Source: Plectrocnemia conspersa (taxonomy: Eukaryota; Arthropoda; Insecta; Trichoptera; Polycentropodidae). Taken from it: a stretch of DNA of 64,000 bases. Positions 51,426 to 64,000 of the stretch are shown here, piece after piece. Made by a program: the position numbers and the translations under genes. The notes beneath the pieces are model-generated. The model saw only the letters and a list, made by a program, of their open reading frames with translations. It was not told where the DNA came from and did no database searches. Numbering within the stretch: position 1 is the stretch's first letter; every line of letters begins with the position of its first letter. Location: assembly GCA_009617715.1 (NCBI GenBank), contig VTFK01000048.1:372001-436000 (forward strand), in the 5' to 3' direction.

Positions 51426-52860
51426 TTAAAAGTATAAATAAAAAAACATGCGTAAATTGTGTATATACTGTTACATATTAATTGCGTTCTAACCTGCGCA
51501 AAAAGGAATATTATATATGTTATCCCCATTATTAATTTGCAGTATAAATCTTTGATTTACACGGCATTTTCTGTATCAATCAAAGATTTGAGTGTTCATT
51601 ATTTATTAAAACAACATAGCTTCTACGTTTCAGGTATGAGCGTATTAAGCCTAGCAAATAGTCAGGGGTTTTGTTTTTGTACAATTTATGAATCATGCAA
51701 TACTGTGCCGAAAGCTTTTTCTATATCTAACATTAAAATTCCTGTATTTTTTTTCATATTAAAATTAACGCATATGTGCTCTGTTAAAAAATTAAGTTGA
51801 TATGTTGTCGTGAGATATTAATGGAAACCAAACTGTACGTTAATAATTTTATTCCCCAAAGGTTATTTTAAACGCTCAAGAATTATTTTTTAAATATTTT
51901 ACTAAATGACGTTAATAAATTGATAGGGCGATAACTAGGACCCTTATCGGTTTTTTTATTGGATGAATTTTAGCGGCTTTCTAAACAAACGTTGTAATAT
52001 ACCCAAAATATGTATATATATATATTCATACTATATGTTTCATATTTATAAATTAACGTATTAACTTGTGTTATGAACTGTCTGTTATTGAAACTATCTT
52101 AAAATATATAACATAACAAAAATCTGATTATGATTTGTTTCTCTGAAAATAAAGGTACTTCTATAACGAAAATTGAGCGCAAACTTCAAATTGAACTAAT
52201 GACTGTAACGTGTAGGTGTTCATATAAACTTGCCGTTACTTTTAGCAGACTATTTTTGATTTCTGCGAGCGTTTCTCTGCTTATTAACAGTCGCCATTTT
52301 CAAACGGCCAATACGAATTGATTTTCTCTCGATTAGGTTTTCTCATCTCACGCTTGGTGTGAAGAATTTCGAATCGATGGTTGTCTGCTTTATGTTGTCA
52401 TTTGATTATTCAAGCGAAAATATCCTTTATGAAAAGGTTCAATGCTTCAATTTTAGTAGTAGATATTTCAATTATTTCTAATATAAATTATTCGTGTTCG
52501 TCAATGAGGAAATTCTCAATTTTTAATTATCGAGAATTCAATAAATAATTACACTTTTATTACTATTATTACTATTTACAGAAAATACGAGAAATAGGGA
52601 TAAATTTAGGTATTTCTGTTCAACGTTTGCTTCACCTATTTTTCCCATTATAAATAAATGTTTAACATAAACTAATATTATTTTTAATGAAATAGTAAAA
52701 TAATTATAATAAAAGTCTAATTACATATTAAATATACAAATTTCGTACACATTAAAATATGTTTATTAATAAAATAAATTATACTCATTATTTCAATAAT
52801 TAATAATATTTACGTTTAATCACCCCAACACTATTTATAAAACTCTTGTGACGATGATTT

Positions 52861-52906
52861 TAATAAAAAATCTCATTTTTTTTTAAAAAAGTGAGATTTT
52901 TTATTA
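52861..52906. repeat. Perfect 15-bp inverted repeat (hairpin)
   Basis: TAATAAAAAATCTCA at 52861-52875 is exactly inverted at 52892-52906. The loop is T9A6-like and extends the stem. AT-rich hairpin, possibly a MITE relic. Confidence 0.7.
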
Positions 52907-55248
52907 AATAAATTTTAGAAAGTATTGATATATCGACCTCTTAACTTATGTAAGAGAAATGTTTTTTATGCCATTCTTTTTCGGTATACGTCTAATGCTT
53001 GATTGATCCATTTCCAATTATGTTGGAGAGCTTTGCGAGCTCTTAATATTAAAAACAAACAACTTGAGATGAATGGATACTTCTAAAAATCTATAATTTA
53101 AATAGACGTATTCGGTGAAAGTACTACTAAAATTTCCGAGTTATAAATAAACCGTTTATTTATTCGATTTTATGATAAATTCATAATAATTTATAATTAA
53201 TGACGGTTGATGTGTTCATTCAAGCAATATTATTTTTATTACCTTAAGAGATTGCCTGATTGCCTGATTGGCTATTTGAGTAAGGTTAACTGATTCTAAA
53301 TAATCCATCAATGAATCCTTAAACCAAGTTAATTTATCTCTCTTTGATGCATTCCGCAAAGTTCATATTTAGATATAAAACAGATACATAGTGATGTGAT
53401 GAATAACGGTATCTTTAAATATCTAACAAGGCGGTCAGATTTATTCGCTCTAATAAATTATAAATTGAATATAATATTACCGGGTAACATTATGTTGTGA
53501 ATATTGTATACTAACAATGGTAATTTTAATATCAATGAAAACCCTATAACATTTTAACCAAAAAATAAATTGTTGATACATATTAGTAAACAATTTTTAG
53601 GCAACAAACACAACTATAAACATTTTGTGACTAGCAATTTTATTGTAGGTAAATATTTTATTATTCGAATGAAGAATTGTTTGGCAAAGTAATGAAAATA
53701 TATATACTATTTGTATATGACATACGTAATAATACATGATATTTTATTTTAAAATAATATGCAAAATATAAGATTGCTTGAATTTTTATTTTATTGTAAT
53801 ACGGCAAATAGGAAGTTACTCGATTTCTTATTTTTCTTTATTAAAATACCAATAATATTTGGAGGAAATTATATTCACATACAATTTTATGGTCAATAAA
53901 TAAGTAGTTTTAAAAACAGATTTATTAATAACGAGCAACTTGAGCAAATCATGATATAAAGTAAATTTATATATTATTAGTTAATATACAAAAATCAATT
54001 TAATTATATTTATTCTCATAAAATATTAAAATTGTTCTGTGATAAACATCCAAGAATTACAAATGTACATGCTCAGAGAGAATTAATTTTACATACAATT
54101 TTCAAGAAAGTAGTTATAAAAACAGTATTATAATATATATTAGAAGCAATTAAAAATCTGATATAAAGTAAAAATAAATATTATTACTTAATATATAAAG
54201 AGCAATAATATTACATTCTAACTCAAGTAATTTATAAATTGTTTTGTGACAAACACAGTGTAAAATCCACATAAAAATTTTATTTTATCTCTATTTATTT
54301 CAAGTGAAACAGATTATTTTTGTTTTGGGTCATACACTATTTAAGAATAATTACTAAGAATCATTACTTGATGTGCCAAAGTGCTAAAAAAAATAGACAC
54401 TCAATTTTATATAAAACATAAGTTTATTCTTATTTCTGTAACCAAAGTATGAATCAATTTCCGGATGTTTCACTTTATAGAGTTGACCCGATTCGCTAAC
54501 GATAAGCTTCTCATAATTTTCGATGTGCTTTCACAAAAGACTTTTCCGCACAATTACTCTTCAATCGGAAAACTTTCGTTTTTTACGATCTACTTACAGG
54601 CAAATACAAAAACTTTAAGGTAAAAAAAAATAAATATCTTTAAGCACTGAACACCACCACTGAAGAAACGTCATAAATTTCACATATATCAATATAATTA
54701 AATGTAATATTGATAAGTTGAATTTTTAATTAAAATACCTGCATTTTAAACAACGTGATATGATAAAAAATATTGCAATAATTTAGAAAAAAAATTAACT
54801 CATATCCTTGCCTGCGTCTGTAGAATCCATTCATCTTCGAAGATCGGGTTGACGTAAAGAGAGAAGCGACTGCTTTTTCAGTATTTTAATCGATGCTTGG
54901 CATAGCTCTGGTTGATGAAAGTTTTGACTAGCACTCGTGTGCTCCAAATCATGAATAAATCGTAAAAGAATAATCAGAAATGAATTCAGAATAGAATTGA
55001 ATGGTTTGCGTTATGTTTACGCTTACATGGTTCTTTTTATTGCCCAATTATTCGGGAAATAATTAGATTTGTTTATTTCCCTTGTATTTATTATATGAAT
55101 TGTTGCATAACCGTTAAATTGGAATCCGTTAGAGATTTGGCAACCTCGCACTTGTCCTTGCTATTTACTCGTCTTTTTTCGTTCGTTTGCTTATCTTTTA
55201 TTTTTTCAATAACTAAAAAACCTTTTAACCAATTTGATATTTTTTTAG
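52907..55248. other. Intron 2, 3' part
   Basis: AT-rich noncoding sequence. It has loose pairs of similar blocks (for example TAAAAACAG(A/T)(A/T)TTAT near 53912 and 54118), possibly an old duplication. The coding-like frame after 55095 is intronic until the acceptor at 55248. Confidence 0.5.
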
Positions 55249-55463
55249 GAGTAGCTGTAGCAGCGAGTGTATTTACAATCACGGCCATGTCCATCGATCG
55301 CTATTTGGCCATCACTCAATCGGTCTGGATTCCAAAATTGCCCAACAGAAAATGCGCCTTAGTCGTCATTATGCTGCTATGGTTTGTCGCCATTTCGATA
55401 TTCGCCCCTTTGCTGCGGGTGGTGGTGCTGAAGGAAGAGACCTTTCCCGTTGTAAATGGATCG
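55249..55463 (+). CDS. Receptor exon 3: TM3, DRY motif, TM4, part of ECL2
   Basis: Encodes residues 141 (completed as GGA, Gly) to 212. The acceptor is a T-rich TTTTTTAG|GA and the donor is TCG|GTAAGC at 55464 (phase 0). TM3 reads GVAVAASVFTITAM and ends in SIDRYLAI, so D157-R158-Y159 is the G-protein ionic-lock motif. ICL2 is QSVWIPKLPNRK. TM4 carries W185 (LLWFVAI) and P194. ECL2 starts VVVLKEETFPVVNGS and offers a second sequon, N210-G-S, at the exon end. The open frame runs 5' to 55095, but the part before 55249 is intronic. Confidence 0.92.
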
Positions 55464-57889
<2,426 letters not shown>

Positions 57890-57933
57890 ATATAATTTTT
57901 TTAATTTTAGCACTCACTTGTTTCTTGTTTCAG

Positions 57934-58042
57934 AGAATCGAGGAAACCAAATTATCCTTTTGCACAGAAGGCTGGGAAGGTGCTCCTATTAGAAGAGGAG
58001 TCTTCGGCTCGTTGAGCTTTGTACTTGTATATGCTGTACCAG
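57934..58042 (+). CDS. Receptor exon 4: ECL2 cysteine and first half of TM5
   Basis: Encodes residues 213-248 and the first base of codon 249. The acceptor is CTTGTTTCAG|A at 57932-57933; the donor is CCAG|GTACTT at 58043. C222 (KLSFCTEGW) is the conserved ECL2 cysteine that pairs with C133. TM5 starts near VFGSLSFVLVYAVP, and P248 is P5.50. The exon begins only 47 bp after a 120-bp perfect (AT)60 tract, so its polypyrimidine tract and branch point are squeezed into a short unique stretch. Splice efficiency here could vary with AT length. Confidence 0.9.
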
Positions 58043-59768
58043 GTACTTATTATTAACCATGATTTAAAATAACACACCAATCAACTCACCTTTCCTTATT
58101 AATTAAATTATACGCCTTTAAATTAAAGGCAATGATAAATTTGTTTACTCTTTTAATTAAAAAAGTTTCTGCGTATTTTACAAGATGTAATTTGAAACAA
58201 ATTTGTAATTTTCCTTCCATCACAATTCATGGTTTACGATTAAAAATATCATATGATTGCTACATTTTCAGACTTTTTTAAATCAGTTTAGGATTTTTAC
58301 TATGATCCATTATTTATACCATTAATAAAATACCATAAACAAAACCCTAAATCAAGGACATTTGTTTTGCAATATTTATTATAATATAAACAATTTTGTA
58401 TCATCTTTAAATTTACTTAGAAACCGTATTTTTTATAGACAAATAAATAATTACTTTTACAGATATATGCTTTTTTAGTTTTTTTTAGATAAATTTGGGA
58501 TTGAAAATATTAGTTAATATATGGATTCTTATTTTATCAAAAACATATGATAATATGTGATGCACGCCTTTATCGTTAGCTAATTATAATCTCTTCTCTT
58601 AATAACATTACATTATAATTAAGAAATGGTTTTAGAATTTAAATATTATTTTATTGATTAAATACATCATATTTTTATTATGTATTTAATAAAAAGGGAC
58701 TATTTTCAGATACCTTAATATCTATAAAATATTATATGTAGTCAGAATAATATGTCTAGAATAATTAAAATATATAAGGTGTGCTACAAATTTTAAGTGT
58801 TTAAAAGTTATATTAAACGCGTAGTTTGTATTTTTTAGCCATGTATAGATGACGCATTTTGTTACTCTCAACAAATTTCTTTATCCTAAAATGAACAAAA
58901 AAATTGGAATAAAGTGCAGTAAATGTGGAAATTTTAAAATAGGATTTTGGTAATGACGTAATGCTAAGACAACGGGTTTTTATGAGTATAAATGTTTTAA
59001 GAGAATCGTGAAAACGTCAAAAATGAAAATCTACTACTAATAAAAAAAATGTAAAAATTAAGAAAAATAAATCACTATTAGAATAATTGCTGATAGTATC
59101 ATGTTATTTGACATTTTAGGCATAAAACAAGTAACAAACAATTTTATTTTTAAGCTCTTAAAATTTCAACAAAAATAACTTCTGAGTAATTGTTGAATTT
59201 AGTCGCTGACTTGTTTCAATGCATCATAACATGTAATGTATGGTTATGAGGTTATGACATAATAATAATGGTCCAATCGTATCACTTGACGTGCGCTTAA
59301 GAGCGAAAACTAAAAAATAGTCTAGTTTAATCTAAAGTTAATGTTTTCCTCATTTTTTGTTTGATTATAACGGTATAGTTCACTAAAAAATTGTAATACT
59401 AGCTCGTACGATTCCAAATCATTTTCAAATTAAAAGAAACGATAGCAAATTTGATGTAGACTACTTTGAAGGGGGCAATATTGGTATTAATAATAAAAAT
59501 TTATATTATTTTTACCACACCTTGTTACATACATTCATATTATCTTACAATGCTTGCTTTACAATAATAATACTATCATTTACTTTTACAGCTCCGTAGT
59601 TATCAAATAAAATTCCATCCCCGTCGGATCATAACATAACAATTCCAATCACAATGAATGAACATTAAATATTTGAGATGTCTTAACGACAAATTTCTAC
59701 CCGCCTTTGTTATATTACATTCGCAACCCCCGTTTATTAAACCGTGGTTAACCAACATTCTATTCCAG
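58043..59768. other. Intron 4
   Basis: Noncoding. Most of it is a possible degraded DNA transposon (58776-59523). Nothing else was recognised. Confidence 0.5.
58776..59523. mobile_element. Possible MITE with short inverted ends
   Basis: The left end AAGGTGTGCTACAAATTTT and the right end, read inversely, AAGGTGTGGTAAAAATAAT agree at 8 terminal bases and partly beyond. The length is about 750 bp. No target duplication or coding is visible, so this is tentative. Confidence 0.3.
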
Positions 59769-59866
59769 GTTGTATAATGGTTTTGGCGTACGCCCTTATG
59801 GGTCAAAGACTGTGCTCTGTTAAACCACCCTTCGACCACGAAGAAGGGAGCGCCAGCACGCAGCAG
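59769..59866 (+). CDS. Receptor exon 5: second half of TM5 and ICL3
   Basis: Completes Gly249 (G|GT) and encodes residues 250-281. The acceptor is ATTCTATTCCAG|GT and the donor is CAGCAG|GTTAGA at 59867. TM5 continues CIMVLAYALMGQRL, with Y256 in the Y5.58 region used in receptor activation. ICL3 follows: CSVKPPFDHEEGSASTQQ, short and acidic-polar. The minus-strand open frame at 59603-59932 is an antisense shadow of this exon and was not kept. Confidence 0.9.
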
Positions 59867-59944
59867 GTTAGAATTATTATCATACTTTAAATTTTTAACC
59901 GACGATGTATAAATAGCACTTATTAAAATCATAACTTTTACCAG

Positions 59945-60112
59945 GGAGTGAGACTAGTCCGGGAGAGGAAAAGAGTCGCGTGGATTCTTCTGTTGCTGGC
60001 AGTACTTTTGCAATTTGTTGGTTGCCATACAATAGTATACAATTGTTAGTAGATCTTAAGTGTATATCTCAAGAGTCAGTCTCTTCAATATTACCATACG
60101 CCCTACTGTTAG
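59945..60112 (+). pseudogene. Receptor exon 6: TM6 and ECL3, interrupted by an apparent 1-bp deletion
   Basis: Starts after CTTTTACCAG and reads GVRLVRERKRVAWILLLLAVL, the basic ICL3 end and TM6 start (residues 282-302). In the given frame it then reads LQFVGCHTIVYNC and stops at TAG 60047-60049. In the next frame the same DNA gives FAICWLPYNSIQLLVDLKC followed by ECL3 and the start of TM7, ending TTA G|GTAAGA, which is exactly phase 1 as exon 7 requires. So one base is missing at the CTTTTG run (T at 60006-60009, expected five T). The exon is 168 nt where 169 is needed. Motifs on both sides are intact with no other damage. This favours a homopolymer sequencing error or a very recent allele over an old pseudogene. 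Confidence 0.88.
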
Positions 60113-60196
60113 GTAAGAATTCAAGAATAATATAAAACCATCTATAAAACACCACAGACAAACTTCAATCAAATTAAATTATTGTTGTTTTTTCAG

Positions 60197-60324
60197 GTCA
60201 CATGAACTCCGCGATAAATCCAATCGTGTATTGTTTCATGACCAAGAATTTCAGGCGGTCTGTCAGGAAGTTGATACGCAGGACCCCTGATGATCTGTCA
60301 AATAGGCCGCACCAACGATGTAAA
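60197..60324 (+). CDS. Receptor exon 7: TM7, NPxxY, helix 8
   Basis: Completes Gly338 (G|GT) and encodes residues 339-380. TM7 reads HMNSAINPIVYCF, with NPIVY at 345-349. Helix 8 is MTKNFRRSVRKLIRR, basic and amphipathic. The tail continues TPDDLSNRPHQRCK. The acceptor is GTTGTTTTTTCAG|GT. A good donor, AAA|GTAAGT, lies at 60325 and leads to exon 8 in phase 0. If it is not used, the frame reads on for 15 codons (VSINFKHVFVKTNNS) to TAG at 60370-60372, giving an alternative C-terminus. Confidence 0.9.
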
Positions 60325-61132
60325 GTAAGTATTAATTTTAAACATGTTTTTGTAAAGACTAATAATAGTTAGCTACCTTGGTACCTGGCGGTACACTGAC
60401 GGTATGGTTATAAAATAGCAATTATAAAAATCACCTGTTAAGTAATTAATACACGTATTTAAGTCACATAATCTTTTAAATTTTATTTCAAAACCATCCT
60501 TAGCTTCTAGCGTTCAATGTTAATACTGTATCTATCTACGATATTTATAACGATTAAAAAACTAAACCACAAGTCGATTTTGAGCTTTTAAAAAATCACT
60601 ATTATCGAGTTGTAGATAGACGTAAAAATAGAATTAAAAATAACAGCATACTAAAAGCTTTTTACTTCTTAAAATTAGGTTAAATTTAAATATATAGAAA
60701 ACTTTCAGTATTCTTAAAACTTACTTTAATTAAAACTTTCGATAAAATCTTACATAGATGAAAGGATTGAATTAAAAACGTATCTCAACCGCTTAACTAT
60801 ATTCATTTAATTAAAAAACTAATTACTAATTTATAATATGTTAGAAAACCTGCAACTTCGTTTCGCTTCTTCGATCAAATAATACCTTATTAAAGTTAAA
60901 AAAATACCTTACTAATAATTTCGTAAAATACATTATTTGTCTGCAAATCAATCTTAGATATTGAAATTTAAAAATAAATACCCATACTGAACAATTCGAT
61001 TAAATTAATATAAAATAGAGTGAATGAATAAAAGCTCTACATGTAAAAATATTTAACTAAAAGAAAAACGTATAATTTATAATATAATTAATCTCATAAT
61101 TGGTTTTCCTCTCTTTCTTTTATATTTTCAAG
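60325..61132. other. Intron 7
   Basis: 808 bp of AT-rich DNA between the exon 7 donor and the predicted exon 8 acceptor. No coding or repeats were recognised. If exon 8 is wrong, this is the start of the 3' untranslated region and flank. Confidence 0.5.
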
Positions 61133-61180
61133 GATCTGAATAAGATAATGGACACTATATACAAATTTTATGTGCTATAA
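61133..61180 (+). CDS. Receptor exon 8: last 15 residues and stop (predicted)
   Basis: A pyrimidine-rich acceptor (CTCTCTTTCTTTTATATTTTCAAG, interrupted only by a few A) ends at 61132. The phase-0 continuation reads DLNKIMDTIYKFYVL and stops with TAA at 61178-61180. A polyadenylation signal lies 50 bp later. The short exon has no diagnostic motif. Its support is splice-site quality, phase match and the nearby signal. The competing model is read-through past exon 7. Confidence 0.55.
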   Translation, partial: DLNKIMDTIYKFYVL

Positions 61181-61229
61181 TATATTAAATTTATTATTTC
61201 TAGCATTACATGCATATACATTTTGGTTC

Positions 61230-61235
61230 AATAAA
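61230..61235 (+). terminator. Candidate polyadenylation signal of the receptor gene
   Basis: AATAAA lies 50 bp after the predicted stop codon (61178-61180), which would give a short 3' untranslated region. AATAAA is frequent in this AT-rich DNA, so position is the main support. Confidence 0.4.
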
Positions 61236-64000
61236 AACCCCACACAAATTATACAGTTATAACATATGGAAGAGAGAATAATTTTTCAACTTTTCGTAAT
61301 TTAGTACATTAATTTAGTGAACATTTATTGTACTATGATAAATAAATTTCCAAAGATATGATACAATATATTTTCCTTCTAGCCTTAAAGCAATCTGTGC
61401 TTTGGTTTTTGTGCCTATCCTTAAATTTTAGTTTGTTTTTATCGTAGCTTCCAATATAATGATTCCAAAAGATTTACTAAATGTGAAAAGTGATTATATC
61501 ATAGTGCTAAGAATATTTGGATCAGGCAATTTTAATAGTTGCAAAATTTTGTTATTGTACCTAGAATAATTTTATATACATATATCTTAAAAAGGAATAT
61601 TGAATCCATGTGCAATTTTGACGGCAATGATAATATTCACGAGATTGTGTTTGAAGCACACCAATGTTGAGCATGTTCTACTAAAAAATACTGGAAGCAT
61701 CCCGTGCTAAGATTTTACGCATTTAAAAGATTGATGTGCCATCAATATTTAATTGCATAATATTTTTGTCACAGAACATATCTACTATAAAACATGGCTG
61801 GCATATGACTAAGATATTTAGATATGTTAATTATATTTTATATTGTAGAAAAAAAAAAACATTTTTTTTTTGCTTAATATTATATTTGTACGTATGTATG
61901 AAATAACATTTTCTATGTTCAACAAATGTTTTCATTCACAACATATACACTGGATGTTATTTGCCAAATAACTTTCAAGTTAAGAAAATATTATTAATTC
62001 AAAATTTTAGCATAAAAATAATATATAGAAAAATTTGTGTATCAGTTTTTTAAGTTAAAGCGAATCTAAGATATATGCTTCCAAGAAATAAAATTATTAA
62101 AAATTTATTAAGGGAATATATTAATGCGAGTTTAAGATAAAATATTTGTATGTATTAAAAAAGTAACCTTTCAAATTAATTTTTAATAATTTTCTCTTAA
62201 TTTTCCCTGTTTTCATAAAAACGTCGAGGCAAATAAAAATATATCGATTATATTTTTTTTTAAACGAGGTTAATATAAAGAAGAAAAAAAGTCTCTGAAT
62301 TATATTTCACCACCAGTCTTGTATATTAACAAAATATCCATCTCGTTTATTTTTTGATGAAACATTAGTTTATATGAAAAATATAATCGGGATGAAAATC
62401 TTGCGCTTGGGGTAATATTAAAAATATATAAATATAATATTACTTTAATTAACACAACGTCGATTGGAACATAATTAATTATTTTTATATGTATAAATAC
62501 AATATGTACAAAGCTCTTAGAGTCTAAATATTTTTATTATGACGACTTCAGTAAACCAATTTTAGAACGCTTATCATTGAAAATCAATAAAGCTGATTCG
62601 AAATGAGGATATAAATTAATAATGCGGTCTAAGAGATAAACTCGCAATTTACGATTTGAATTGGACCAAATCTGATGGTTACGCTTTGTTACAGACACAC
62701 ATCGGGCTTTGCTTAAAATGAATATATCATTCAAAGCTCGTTTGTACATACCTAAATATATGTATGTAAAATATCCAAACCATAAGCTCATTAGCATTCG
62801 TACATTTTTAAGTCGTTTAAAGCTCTCGGCTTTTTAAAGAAACAATAATAATCCTTTTGAGCTTTTGCAAGTAATTATATTAAATTATTATATTTTTTTA
62901 TTGATAAAATGTGTCTTTTCTCTCTGTCTTGAAGCACTAGTTAGATTGATGGCTCTCTCTTAGAGTACCCCGTCTTCTTTTGTAGTGACACAAAAGGGTC
63001 GCCTTGGTTTTTGTACATCATACGAATTGCGTTAAACAAGTTTGCGAAATGGTGGTACAAATGATGCGAGATAAGTACGGTTCGAAAAAGAGCCAACCTT
63101 TTCAAGGGTATGATGGGTCTGTATAACTATTCTGCATCCAATTACCGACAAAAGAATGATACAATATTTGCCTTTGTAATTTGTATTTTTAAATGTAATA
63201 TATATTAGATTTATATAACAAAAGTAAAAATATATATAAATATATTTTTTCGAATATATTTTTCACGGTTTTGGGACCAAGTAGTGTGACTTCATGAGCC
63301 ATTGCTACGCTGATATATATTTTATTGCAATAATAATAAATCTGACGTTAGTATGAAGCGGAGAGGTCCAGATAAATCCTCAAACAGACGATGATGAGCT
63401 CGCAAAATCAATGATTAAAATATAAAAAAAAACATAAATTAAATTCAAAGTATTTAAGTACTATGTGAATTAACTTAAATGATAATGTAGCAAAAAAAAA
63501 TTGTACTTATATATATACAGTATATATGTATATATACTTTAAACGCTATTCTAGTCTTAAAGCTAACCTATTAAAATGAGAGATTTTCAATATACTACAT
63601 TATTATATACAATAATATCTGATTTCTCTGTCGCACCCATTGTTTGTTGTATGAGCAACATTTATTTACAATTTGTTGTTAGAGTAGCAGAACAAATAAA
63701 ATAAACTCTGGAGGCTTTTGATGTAAACTTTTTGCTAAAATTACACTTGTTTTATTCATTTATGTAATATATACTTTTATGTACATTTGTAAATTATTTA
63801 TTTTTGGTAATTGTTTCACAAACATAGTACATACTATAGATCGCAATTTATTAATGAAAATGTTGTTCTTTCGTGCTTTGAAAAATACTACTCCTGGCCT
63901 TTATTGCTAATATTAAATAAAATATATAAGCGGATGCTAAGTTTATCGCTAAAGCAATTTGTAAAATTTCATCTTTGTTTGAATGCTTTTTGTCCATCGT
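61236..64000. other. 3' flank, no gene recognised
   Basis: AT-rich. A GC-richer block at 62920-63120 and the minus frame 62797-62537 show no recognisable domain. A short (TA)n-like palindromic run is at 63507-63537. The window ends before another gene appears. Confidence 0.55.

Noticed and set aside
51459..51800. 113-codon plus-strand frame in intron 2
   Set aside because: Longest non-receptor frame except the exon 3 one, but no domain, biased composition and no splice-site support in phase with the receptor.
59603..59932. 109-codon minus-strand open frame
   Set aside because: Antisense shadow of receptor exon 5 and its flanks.

Overview
This window looks like nuclear DNA of an AT-rich insect, most likely a lepidopteran. 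The basis is spliceosomal introns (GT..AG with pyrimidine tracts), very low coding density, many (AT)n and A-rich tracts, and decayed hAT, piggyBac-like, LTR-like and non-LTR retroelement sequence. The order is an inference; no species can be named from the sequence. There is no operon, CRISPR array, integron or phage-like structure.

The only gene I can support is one plus-strand, multi-exon class A (rhodopsin-like) peptide G-protein-coupled receptor. It spans about 46 kb (15192-61180). Eight coding exons can be chained with consistent phase: 15192-15469, 45548-45690, 55249-55463, 57934-58042, 59769-59866, 59945-60112, 60197-60324 and 61133-61180. Together they encode about 395 residues with seven membrane segments: N-terminal sequon, N1.50, LSVAD in TM2, Cys133 to Cys222 bridge, DRY, W4.50, P5.50, CWLP and NPIVY. 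The ligand cannot be named. In the sequence as given, exon 6 lacks one T in a T-run at 60006-60009. This shifts the frame inside TM6 and creates a stop at 60047-60049. The gene is therefore either a recent single-base null or, more likely, carries a homopolymer error.

Layout. 1-15191 is noncoding upstream DNA with a CpG-rich block (1735-1945), a perfect NRF-1-type palindrome (13220-13231) and a 12-codon upstream ORF (15140-15178). Intron 1 (15470-45547, 30 kb) is a transposon sink. It holds a deleted hAT element with perfect 8-bp duplications and a broken transposase tail (19642-20772), a tandem duplication (24.5-25.1 kb), two inverted copies of one LTR-like family (25.27-25.73 kb minus, 42.1-42.53 kb plus), a decayed non-LTR reverse transcriptase tail (27.7-28.3 kb), a decayed minus-strand coding relic (28.4-29.0 kb), and a 4.25-kb piggyBac-like element (37390-41641). 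That last element contains a nested hAT MITE with perfect 8-bp duplications and a foldback-like element with repeat-built arms. Intron 2 (9.6 kb) holds short repeats and palindromes. Intron 3 ends in a 120-bp perfect (AT)60 tract 47 bp before exon 4. 61181-64000 is the 3' flank with a polyadenylation signal at 61230-61235.

The short open reading frames elsewhere look like chance ORFs in AT-rich DNA. I found no novel multi-gene system. The points most worth checking are the frameshift, the receptor's ligand, the nested transposon structures and the LTR-like repeat pair.
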